NCBI GenBank assembly: GCA_965226665.1
Contig: OZ245371.1
Coordinates: forward strand, 3,596,001 to 3,660,000
DNA: 64,000 bases
DNA from: Rivularia sp965226665
GTDB taxonomy: Bacteria; Cyanobacteriota; Cyanobacteriia; Cyanobacteriales; Nostocaceae
Direction: 5' to 3'
Numbering within the stretch: the first letter of the stretch is position 1; the number at the start of each line of letters is the position of its first letter. The notes beneath the pieces were generated by a model, which worked only from the letters and a program-made list of their open reading frames with translations, did no database searches and was not told the DNA's origin. The translations under genes were made by a program, and so were the position numbers. Shown one piece after another: positions 46,064 to 53,716 of the stretch.

Positions 46064-46823
46064 ATGGAATCTTCATCGTTTTTAACTGTTGATGACCGAC
46101 CAATTTCAGTAAAACAGGCAGTACAATACTTACAAGTTAGTGGAAAATTAGGTCAGTTTATTAGGGATATTTTGCGTCAAGATGCGATCGAGCAAGAAAT
46201 TGAAGCAAGAGAAGAAATTGAACTTTCCCCCGCTTTAACCGAACAAGCAATTATTGATTTTCGGCTTAAAAATGGGCTTAGCGAGCAACAGAAGTTTCAG
46301 GATTGGTTGAATAATAGCGGTACCGATTATGCGACATTTCACTCCACAGTTGCTTTTGGGTTTAAGTTAGAGAAACTTAAAACTTTAGTGGCAGAGCCAA
46401 AAATTGCAGAATATTTTATTGAAAGAAAGATTTTTTTAGATCGGGTGGTACTTTCTCGGATTATTGTTGATAATCGAGAGTTAGCTGAGGAGTTACACAC
46501 CCAAATCGAAGAAGGAACTGGTTTTGAACAGCTAGCTAGGGAATATTCTGTTTCTGACGACAAAATTGTCAACGGTATGATGGGACCCAGTCAGTCGCGG
46601 AACAATGCCGGATAAACTTCGAGCAGCTGTAGATGTAGCCACTCCTGGGGATATTTTAGGTCCTGTAGAACTAGAGGAACGATATGGATTGTTTCGCTTG
46701 GAACAGCTATTACCAGCATCATTAGAAGATACTCAACTTAAGCAAGCACTACAAAATGAACTGTTTGAGAAATGGCTAGCAGAGAAAATTCAAAAGCTGA
46801 CAGTCAAACTGCAAGTAAAATAA
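46064..46823 (+). CDS. Parvulin-type peptidylprolyl isomerase (frameshifted)
   Basis: About 252 aa after repair. The N-terminal helical chaperone part (residues 1-~130) is of SurA/PrsA type. The parvulin domain (FLDRVVLSRIIVDNRELAEE ... GFEQLAREYSVSDDK ... GILGP-like GDILGPVELEERYGLFRLE) follows. A surplus C in CCC at 46586-46588 breaks it; without it GMMGPVSRGTMPDKLRAAV is continuous. No signal peptide, so it is cytoplasmic. I chose ATG 46064 (MESSSFLTVDDRPISVKQ) because the upstream ATG 45998 adds an odd aromatic stretch. It overlaps the ABC transporter gene by 52 nt, so the two are co-expressed; such isomerases accompany HlyB-like exporters in cyanobacteria and may hold cargo unfolded. Confidence 0.8.
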
Positions 46824-49550
46824 ACGTTTCAAATAAGGTTTCAGATAATCAATCTTACAAAGCAACAGTGTTAGCTTCGCCCTTCTGGAACCAACCACCT
46901 TTATGTTGGCTGAGTGACGAACAAAAAACCCTGTTGCAACAATCGGATACTCTTGATTTTCGTTTGGGAGAGAAAATTTGGTCTCAAGAAGCAGTTGGTT
47001 ATCAATTTCTGATAATTTCTGGTAAAGTTCGCCTTCGTGAAGAAGGCATTGGTAAACCTTTAGCCACCTTAGAGTCAGGACAATGGTTCGGCGACTTAAA
47101 TAATTATCCCACAGAATGTAAAGCTGTAGCAGCGAGTAAAGAAGTTTTAGTGCTGCGTACTAGTACAGATTTATGGGCAGAATTATCAACCCCGCAGATT
47201 GAACAGTTTTGGAATGGGGGAGAGACGAGTGGAGAAGGGGACAAGGAGACAAGGGGACAAGGGGACAAGGAGACAAGGGGACAAGGTGATGGGGAGATAA
47301 GGGGACAAGGAGACAAGGAGACAAGGGGACAAGGAGATAAAATAGTAAAAATTTCTTCCCCCTCTCCCCCCTCTTCCTCCTCTTCCCCCATCTCCCCATC
47401 CCCCATTCTCCCCACCCATCCCATCACATCCGGCTATCCCTTCGTCTCCAGCGCCAACAGTGCTGCTGCTTGCTTGACAATGGTGGCACAGTATTTGGAA
47501 ATTTCGGTGAAGTTGGAATGGGTACAGCGGCAAGTGCGATCGCAACGTCCCCAAACAAGTTATCGAAGCTGCCGAGAAGCTGGGTTTGGTGTTGCGGAGG
47601 TTGCAGGTTGACTGGGATGATTTACAAAAACTTTCTTTTCCAGCTTTATTGTTATGGGGTAACTCGGAGCAGGCTAATTGGGTGGTTGCTTATGCACGTA
47701 AAGGCAATAACTTGATTGTTGCTAATCCGCAAAACCCCGATTTTACTTGCGAAAGCGTATCTCGCGAAGAGCTTGAAAGTTTTTGGAATGGTTATTTATG
47801 GCAAGTAGAACAAAGTCAAAAGCAAGAGAGGTTTAATTTAAGTTGGTTTTTGCCCGCAGTTTGGCAATACAAAGGTTTACTTACCGAAGTACTGCTGGCA
47901 TCCTTCACCTTACAACTGCTGGGATTAACCACACCGCTAATTACCCAAGTCATCATCGATAAAGTCATGGTGCAAGAGAGTTTAGCTACTCTCGACGTAA
48001 TGGCGATCGCCCTGTTATTAGTAGCGGTATTTGAGTCGTTGCTGGGGATTCTACGTTTATTTATCTTTACCCATACAGCACGTCGCTTGGATTTAAGTTT
48101 ATCAGCGCAGCTATTTCGCCACTTGATGCGCTTGCCTTTATCTTATTTCGAGTCGCGACGGGTAGGAGATACGGTAGCAAGGGTTCAAGAATTAGAACAA
48201 ATCCGTCAATTTCTTACGGGTACGGCATTAACTGTAGTTCTCGATAGTATATTTGCTGTAGTTTACCTGGTACTAATGTTTTACTACAGCAGTACACTTA
48301 CCTTCGTAGCGTTGGCAGTACTACCATTATTTGCCATCTTAACCCTGACAGCAACACCAATTTTACGTAAATGGCTCAACGAAACATTTAATCGTAGCGC
48401 TGATAGTCAATCATTCCTCGTAGAAACAATTACAGGAATTCATTCGGTAAAAGCACACGCTGCCGAACCTGCAACCAGGGATAGATGGGAAGGTTTATTT
48501 GCTCGCTTTATCCGCACGGGTTTCAAAGCTTCCACAACTTCCAATATCAGCAGTAACATCGGCGACTTTCTCACTAAACTATCCAGCCTGTTGATACTTT
48601 GGTTTGGAGCCAAATTGGTGATTGATGGTAACTTTACGGTAGGGCAATTGGTAGCTTTTCAAATGCTTTCTGGAAGAGTTACCGGACCTTTATTAAGATT
48701 AGTTCAGCTGTGGCAAAATTTACAGCAAGTACTGTTATCAGTAGATAGAATCGGCGACATTCTTAACGTTTCCCCGGAAGCAGAGCCAGGAACCGGATTA
48801 GTACTGCCACCCCTCGAAGGAGAAGTTACATTCGATCAAGTATTCTTCCGTTACAAAGCCAATACCGAACCAGTTCTCAAAGGAATTTCCTTTCACGTAG
48901 AACCCGGTCAATTTGTTGGTATAGTAGGACGCAGTGGCTCCGGTAAAAGTACGCTTTCCAAATTGCTACAAAGGCTTTACCAAATCGAATCCGGACGCAT
49001 TTTAATTGATGGTTTCGAGCTTAAAAGCGTCGATTTAGCTTCCTTACGACAGCAAATAGGCGTAGTTTTGCAAGAAGACTTCTTGTTTAACGGCAGCATC
49101 TTAGAAAATATCACATTAGGAAACCCCGAAATTAGTGCCGAGCAAGTAGTAGAAGCCGCCAGAATGGCAGTAGCTCACGACTTCATCAGCGAACTACCTC
49201 AAGGTTACGAAAACAACGTCGGTGAAAGAGGTACTGCATTATCTGGCGGGCAAAGACAGCGAGTTGCATTAGCTAGGTTATTTTTGTTGGAAGCACCGAT
49301 TTTGATTTTAGACGAAGCAACCAGCGCCTTAGACAGCGAAACCGAACAGCAGGTATTGCAAAACTTGCAAAACACCACCGAAGATAAAACCGTATTTTTA
49401 ATCGCCCATCGTTTCGCACCATTGAAGCGAGCCGACATGATTTTAGTAATGGAAAAAGGAATCATCGTCGAAAGAGGAACCCACGATGAACTATTGCAGC
49501 AAAAAGGATTGTATTATTCCCTTTATCAAAAGCAGCAAATGAACGTTTAG
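46772..49550 (+). CDS. HlyB-like peptidase-domain ABC transporter with CNB-like domain (frameshifted)
   Basis: About 925 aa after repair. Order: a cyclic-nucleotide-binding-like domain (~30-150; LIISGKVRLREEG, GQWFGDLNNYP); a low-complexity linker (~150-220) made by G-rich then C-rich repeats; a C39-like domain; six membrane helices; an ATPase with Walker A GRSGSGKST, signature LSGGQRQ and Walker B ILILDEAT. In the C39-like domain the catalytic Cys appears replaced by Ser (SANSAAACL where peptidases have DCGxAC), so it should bind cargo without cutting it, as in HlyB. A surplus C in CCCC at 47549-47552 breaks the gene; removal gives RPKQVIEAAEKLGLVLRRL. The isomerase gene overlaps its 5' end. 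No HlyD in the operon. Confidence 0.85.
47214..47424. repeat. Dispersed G-rich/C-rich repeats inside the ABC transporter gene
   Basis: GGGGACAA/GGAGACAA octamers (to about 47340), then CTCCCC-type units (47356-47424), in frame. Three octamers make 24 nt, encoding GDKETRGQ each time. The C-rich part encodes Ser/Pro. Confidence 0.85.
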
Positions 49551-49570
49551 GGGAGTTAGTTGTTAGTTTT

Positions 49571-49640
49571 GTAGGGTGTGTAACGGCTCGAATATTTATC
49601 AATATAAACTGTAAATTAAAAAATGCCGTTACGCACCATT
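49571..49640. mobile_element. MITE-like element, family D copy 1 (type II)
   Basis: GTAGGGTGTGTAACGGC to GCCGTTACGCACCATT with an AT-rich core (AATATTTATCAATATAAACT). The core differs from copies A-C, so this is a second type of the same family. Confidence 0.75.
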
Positions 49641-49693
49641 AACTTACCGAAAAAACTAAAAATCTCTCATTAACTCTTTCCTCCGCGCTCTAA
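49577..49693. repeat. Direct repeat, first unit (period 180 nt)
   Basis: About 117 nt, from within MITE copy 1 through AAATCTCTCATTA and TTTCCTC, recurs at 49757-49872 with only a few changes. This is a segmental duplication including flanking DNA, not just two MITE insertions. Confidence 0.75.
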
Positions 49694-49707
49694 AAGGGTT
49701 TTTATTT

Positions 49708-49820
49708 GTAGGGGAGGCAAAAACCGGTGTAGATTTTCTTCCCGCTTTATTGCCATTGTGTAACGGCTCGAATATTTATCAATATAAACTGTAAATTAAA
49801 AAATGCCGTTACGCACCATT
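49708..49820. mobile_element. MITE-like element, family D copy 2 (type II, long form)
   Basis: As copy 1 but with the ~45-nt GGAGGCAAA...TTGCC insert near its left end, as in copy C (27446). Confidence 0.75.
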
Positions 49821-49860
49821 AACTTACCGAAAAAACGAAAAATCTCTCATTACCTCTTTC

Positions 49861-49936
49861 CTCTGCGCTCTCTGCACGCCACTTGCTACAAGTCGGGAAA
49901 CCCGCCCAACGCAGTGGCTTGTCTCTGCGGTTTTTT
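49861..49936. mobile_element. CTCTGCG repeat with a nested 46-nt insertion
   Basis: The CTCTGCG repeat (compare 35845-35878) is split by a 46-nt palindromic element (49876-49921, ends GCCACT / AGTGGC). TCTCTGC stands on both sides (49869-49875 and 49922-49928), as expected of a 7-nt target duplication. Confidence 0.7.
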
Positions 49937-50021
49937 CTCCTGAATAATCTTGTGCTAAAACGGGTAAAATAAAAACACAAACCCTATTAAAAATTATTCA
50001 AAATAAGTATAAAAAACAGCA

Positions 50022-50249
50022 ATGCACAAAGTTAATCTACTAGAAGCTCAAAACCAGCTTGCGGAATTAATAGAAGAAGCTGCTAACGGTAAAGAAGTAA
50101 TTATATTCCGTAATGATGGAACATCATTTCAAATTATTCCGGTTAAAAAAGAAAAACCAATACCTAAATTTGGTAGTGCAAAGGGTTTAATTGAAATGTC
50201 AGATGATTTTGATGAACCATTAGAAGACTTTCAGGAATATGCTCCATGA
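50022..50249 (+). CDS. Phd/YefM-type antitoxin
   Basis: A 75-aa antitoxin that should bind the adjacent PIN toxin and repress their shared promoter. MHKVNLLEAQNQLAELIEEA is the DNA-binding/dimerisation segment and KEVIIFRNDGTSFQIIPV the conserved core. The C-terminal tail (MSDDFDEPLEDFQEYAP) is acidic and should occupy the toxin. Its stop overlaps the toxin start (ATGA), typical of translational coupling. The pair lies just inside the repeat-bounded island. Confidence 0.87.
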   Translation: MHKVNLLEAQNQLAELIEEAANGKEVIIFRNDGTSFQIIPVKKEKPIPKFGSAKGLIEMSDDFDEPLEDFQEYAP

Positions 50250-50632
50250 AATTGCTTCTTGATACTCATACTTTTTTATGGTTCATCGGTGGAAATACCA
50301 ATTTAAGCAATATAGCTAGAAACGCAATTGAGGATATAAGCAATCAGCGATTTATCAGTATTGCTACCCTTTGGGAGATATCTATTAAAGTTAGTATTGG
50401 AAAACTGAAAATCGAACTTGCATTTACAGAATTAGTAGAACAAGAAGTTTATGGAAATGCAATAGAAATATTAGAGATATCATCCGAGCATTTAGACGAA
50501 TTAGTAAAATTGCCTTTTCATCATAAAGACCCTTTTGATAGACTGATAATTGCACAAAGTTTAGTAGAAGATGCGACTTTAGTCTCAAAAGATGCAGCGT
50601 TCCAAAGTTATCCTATAAAGCTTTTGTGGTGA
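50246..50632 (+). CDS. PIN-domain toxin (VapC-like)
   Basis: A 128-aa ribonuclease toxin with a full PIN active site: LLLDTHTFLWF (Asp6), ISIATLWEISIKV (Glu), HHKDPFDRLIIAQSL (Asp residues) and a final Asp in LVSKDAAFQSY. PIN toxins of this group cut tRNA or rRNA; the target is unknown. It overlaps the antitoxin by 4 nt. The frame is intact, so the module could be active. Confidence 0.88.
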   Translation: MKLLLDTHTFLWFIGGNTNLSNIARNAIEDISNQRFISIATLWEISIKVSIGKLKIELAFTELVEQEVYGNAIEILEISSEHLDELVKLPFHHKDPFDRLIIAQSLVEDATLVSKDAAFQSYPIKLLW

Positions 50633-50666
50633 GAAACGAATTAGGCGGAAAGAGCATATTTCGGAA

Positions 50667-51075
50667 CTATGGCGACTGCGGATAGTGAGGTATATCTTGA
50701 TTAAGGCAAACCCACGGTTGTGCGCTCGATGTCCAGATATCCAGCATTGGCTGGAAATCCGACGGATTGTCCAGGGTTGGAAAACGGATAGATATGAATT
50801 CCCGAACAGCTTCGCCACACGTGAATAATGGAGTGCCACAATCAGCGCAAAAGCTGCGCGTCGTGAAACCACCACTGCTAGCACGAACCGAGAAGCTCTT
50901 GGGTGTCCCCGTGACCTCTAGGGTCTGATACCCGGACAACAACTCCGGAAGCGAAAGGAGCGCCACTGGAGCGCTGGCAGTCCAGGCAGTGGCAGTTGAG
51001 CATCGCGACTGGCTCGCGTACAGACACATAGCGGATTGAACCGCATACACACCCACCGGAGAAAGTAGCAGTCAT
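50667..51075 (-). CDS. GFA/CENP-V-type zinc protein, GC-rich (frameshifted)
   Basis: About 135 aa after repair. Zinc-binding protein of the glutathione-dependent formaldehyde-activating (GFA) family. Cys pairs are visible in GGCVCGSIRY and NCHCLDCQRSSGAPF, then FCADCGTPLF; the tail has IRFPTLDNP. One surplus base near 50934-50943 shifts the frame; removal gives SGVVSGYQTLEVTG. The coding region is about 56% GC by hand count of 360 nt, against about 35-40% around it, with different codon use. I take this as recent horizontal transfer, most likely from a high-GC proteobacterium. It is inverted relative to the toxin-antitoxin genes on both sides. ATG 51075 marks the switch to AT-rich DNA. Confidence 0.78.
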
Positions 51076-51296
51076 ATCAATTACTAGTTCCCTGAAAAAG
51101 TAATTCATAAATTTTAGCATTGTGTACCAACAATAAAGTTGCTATACACACGTTATTTTTCAATATTCAAATAGTAATCCTATGTGAAGTGAGATAAACT
51201 TAGTTCTTTTAATTGAAAATTATTGCTCTACTTTTTTCTACACGAAAGAAGCTATAAACTTTTAAAATCATAAATAACCATTAAAAACATAAACAA

Positions 51297-51668
51297 ATGA
51301 CTACATTATCAACCAACCCCAAAACATCACCAAAATTAAATTACGACGTACTGATTGAACAAGCAGATGGTAACTTCAGCGCAACAGCTTTAGGTTTACC
51401 AGGTTGTCAAGCAACAGGTGCGACAAAAGAAGAAGCATTAAAAAATTTAACTCAACTTTTGACTCAGCGTTTAGCTAATGCTGAAATAGTTTCTCTAGAA
51501 ATTGAACCACCCAAAAAAGAACATCCTTGGATGAAATTTGCTGGTAAATATAAAGACGACCCGCTATTTGATGAGATGATGGAGTTTATAGAACAAGAAC
51601 GCCGTGAAGATTACGAACGAATGGAAGAATATTACCGTCAGTTAGATGCTGAGGATGAAGCTAAGTAA
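51297..51668 (+). CDS. HicB-like antitoxin
   Basis: A 123-aa protein with a HicB-like partial RNase-H fold: YDVLIEQADGNFSATALGLP, then GATKEEALKNLTQLLTQRL. The C-terminal half is charged (PLFDEMMEFIEQERREDYER) and would serve as the toxin-binding arm. HicB usually pairs with HicA, but here the next gene, 3 nt downstream, is a PIN toxin, so this is a hybrid HicB-VapC pair. The frame is intact. No Shine-Dalgarno is visible in the AT-rich leader. Confidence 0.8.
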   Translation: MTTLSTNPKTSPKLNYDVLIEQADGNFSATALGLPGCQATGATKEEALKNLTQLLTQRLANAEIVSLEIEPPKKEHPWMKFAGKYKDDPLFDEMMEFIEQERREDYERMEEYYRQLDAEDEAK

Positions 51669-51671
51669 TAA

Positions 51672-52088
51672 ATGTGGATACTTGATACAGATTGTTTATC
51701 ACTTTTTCAACGGGGACATCCGATAGTTACGCAGCGAGTAAATGCTGCTAATACTAAAGAAATCGCTACTACTATAGTTACAGCAGAAGAACAATTGAGG
51801 GGACGGTTGAACGTTATAAATAGGGCTTCTTCACCTGAAGCTCTCATATCAGCATATGAAGGATTAAAGGATACATTGGACGATTTAGAAAGTCTAAATT
51901 TACTGTATTTTAATCAAAGTGCAAGCGTTTGTTACAAAGATTTATTGAATCAAAAAATCCGTATTGGAACGAAAGACTTAAGAATTGCAGCAATTACACT
52001 TTCAGTAAATGGCATTTTGGTAACGCGCAATCAACGAGATTTTATAAAAGTTCCTGGATTGAGATTTGAAGATTGGACGGTGAGTTAG
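51672..52088 (+). CDS. PIN-domain toxin (VapC-like), HicB-associated
   Basis: A 138-aa PIN-domain ribonuclease: MWILDTDCLSLFQRG (Asp5, Asp7 region), IVTAEEQLRGRL (Glu), IGTKDLRIAAITL (Asp) and VTRNQRDFIKVPGL, the typical VapC ending. It starts 3 nt after the HicB-like antitoxin, so they form one transcription unit. The 3' end overlaps the first possible start of the NTPase gene in another frame. It belongs to a different PIN subgroup from the toxin at 50246. Confidence 0.85.
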   Translation: MWILDTDCLSLFQRGHPIVTQRVNAANTKEIATTIVTAEEQLRGRLNVINRASSPEALISAYEGLKDTLDDLESLNLLYFNQSASVCYKDLLNQKIRIGTKDLRIAAITLSVNGILVTRNQRDFIKVPGLRFEDWTVS

Positions 52089-53545
52089 TTTTTAAGAAAC
52101 TTTTAGCGGAAGTGACGAAAGAAATATTCTTCCTAAACAAGATATTTAAACCATCCGGAATAATACCTCTCATCTTCGCTTATCCCAAATCTCCGCAAAT
52201 TCAAGCCATCTTTTTCTGGAATCCTTGGGTAAGACGCATTTTTGGTATGGGTTATGTCGGCTTTCTCCTGGCTTGGATTCCCTTTCTTCGTCGTAAATTA
52301 TTTCAACCTTTCCAACCTTCTTTACTCGCTGATGCTGGTTTAAACAACTTTGACGAAAGAGTATATTTCCCCGAATCTGGTGTTACGGAAACGCCAATTT
52401 CTGTAGAGACGCGATATATCTCGTCTCTACCAAAAATTACCGCAATTTCCCAAGCAATCCCTAATATCCAAGGAGAAATCGTACTCGAAGGTGATTCCGG
52501 TTTGGGTAAATCGATGTTTCTCCGCTACTTGGTAAAAACATCAAAACGAATTATCGTATATTTACCCGCTCGTAAATGCGAAAAAGGTGTAATTGAAGCC
52601 ATACAAAATAAACTTCACGGACAAGCACAAGACGCTCAATTTCTCAAAAACCTAATTTATAGCGGCGCTATAGATATTTGTATTGACGGACTCAACGAAG
52701 TTACAGCCGATACCCGCGCTCAAATTAAACAGTTTGTAGAAAGCTATTTCCGGGGTAATATCATCATCACTACCCAACCTTTGGAATGGGAACCACCTTC
52801 TACTGCTAAAACTTATTATTTACAACCTTTACAACAATCCCAAATTCAACAGTTTCTATATTCTCGCGAACCACATCTTCCCCATGATGCCAAAATCAAA
52901 GGTAGCGATTACCAAAAAAATTGCGATCGCTATCTCGATAAAAGCTTGAATACTCCACAAACACCGGAAGAATTAACTGCTGTCAAACGAATTCTTTCCA
53001 ACCCGATGGATTTGACGTTAATTGCTCTGATGCTTTCTCAAGGGGAACATCCCGATTTATTCCACCTGCAAGAACAACAATATAATTTAATGGCAGAAGA
53101 ATACGAGCGATTTTGGAAACAGGATTTTCCCCTCAAACAGTTTTCCGAAGCAGTTTATCAAATGCGGGTTAACGATGAAAGCGCTTTACCAGATGATGAA
53201 TTTTACAACGAATTACTCTGTATGGAAGACGAGAAATATAAAATGGTAGTCAGTCGTCAGTGGCAAGATTGCAATGGTGAAGCCCAGAAAGAATGGTATT
53301 TTCGTCACGATAAAATCATGGATTACTTTATTGTGCAAACCTTTCTCGGTGACGGTGACGAAGCAGAATCTAGATTAATAGATAACATTGGCGAGCCGCG
53401 TTTTCGCGGAGTTTATTTTCTTCTGGCAACTTTACTACGTTTGAATGAAGCTAAAGATTTACGAGAAAAGTTGATCGATTACGCAGCCGATACTAAAGAC
53501 CATACCGTTAGCGATACTTTTGTACAATTGTTGAGAACAAGATAA
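52073..53545 (+). CDS. NACHT/STAND-like NTPase, 5'-truncated
   Basis: A 490-aa frame with a membrane segment (GYVGFLLAWIPFL, ~60-72) and a P-loop NTPase: Walker A GDSGLGKS (140-147), Walker B ICIDGLNE (202-209) and sensor-like NIIITTQPLEWE. A helical C-terminal part resembling NACHT winged-helix regions follows. The gene opens inside vapC and has no ATG before residue ~59; TTG 52073 is the only early start. I infer that the N-terminal half was lost when the toxin-antitoxin pair landed there. A family A-like palindrome (52403-52430) is read in frame, giving VETRYISSLP before the P-loop. STAND NTPases often act in signalling or antiphage immunity. The remnant may be dead. Confidence 0.65.
   Translation: MDGELVFKKLLAEVTKEIFFLNKIFKPSGIIPLIFAYPKSPQIQAIFFWNPWVRRIFGMGYVGFLLAWIPFLRRKLFQPFQPSLLADAGLNNFDERVYFPESGVTETPISVETRYISSLPKITAISQAIPNIQGEIVLEGDSGLGKSMFLRYLVKTSKRIIVYLPARKCEKGVIEAIQNKLHGQAQDAQFLKNLIYSGAIDICIDGLNEVTADTRAQIKQFVESYFRGNIIITTQPLEWEPPSTAKTYYLQPLQQSQIQQFLYSREPHLPHDAKIKGSDYQKNCDRYLDKSLNTPQTPEELTAVKRILSNPMDLTLIALMLSQGEHPDLFHLQEQQYNLMAEEYERFWKQDFPLKQFSEAVYQMRVNDESALPDDEFYNELLCMEDEKYKMVVSRQWQDCNGEAQKEWYFRHDKIMDYFIVQTFLGDGDEAESRLIDNIGEPRFRGVYFLLATLLRLNEAKDLREKLIDYAADTKDHTVSDTFVQLLRTR
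52403..52430. repeat. Palindromic repeat read in frame in the NTPase gene
   Basis: A 28-nt near-perfect palindrome (26 of 28 symmetric) with ends GTAGAGACG / GTCTCTAC, related to the intergenic family A. Confidence 0.75.
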
Positions 53546-53630
53546 TTTTTAGGTCAAAGGTTAAAGGTTAAAGGTTGATCATCAATTACATAAGACGTAA
53601 TGAGAAGTATGTCGTTTTTTCCGCAAGTTA

Positions 53631-53700
53631 ATGGTGCGTAACGGCATTTTCAAATTGACAGTTTATATTGATAAATATTCAAGCCGTTACACACCCTACA
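53631..53700. mobile_element. MITE-like element, family D copy 3 (type II, inverted)
   Basis: Reverse complement of copies 1 and 2, with a few mismatches. It lies 85 nt beyond the NTPase stop, closing the island that copies 1 and 2 open. Confidence 0.78.
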
Positions 53701-53716
53701 AATTACAAACTTCACC

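Larger units (their letters stand above)
49551..50021. other. Intergenic region packed with mobile repeats
   Basis: Contains MITE copies 1 and 2 of family D, a ~117-nt direct repeat with 180-nt period, and a CTCTGCG repeat interrupted by a 46-nt palindromic insert. No gene. Confidence 0.75.

Noticed and set aside
47104..47554. Several minus-strand frames rich in Leu/Ser/Pro
   Set aside because: They are translations of the CTCCCC/GGGGACAA repeats inside the ABC transporter gene.
50585..50884. 99-residue frame overlapping the GFA gene and vapC end
   Set aside because: It is a third-frame shadow of the GC-rich GFA gene and overlaps vapC codons.
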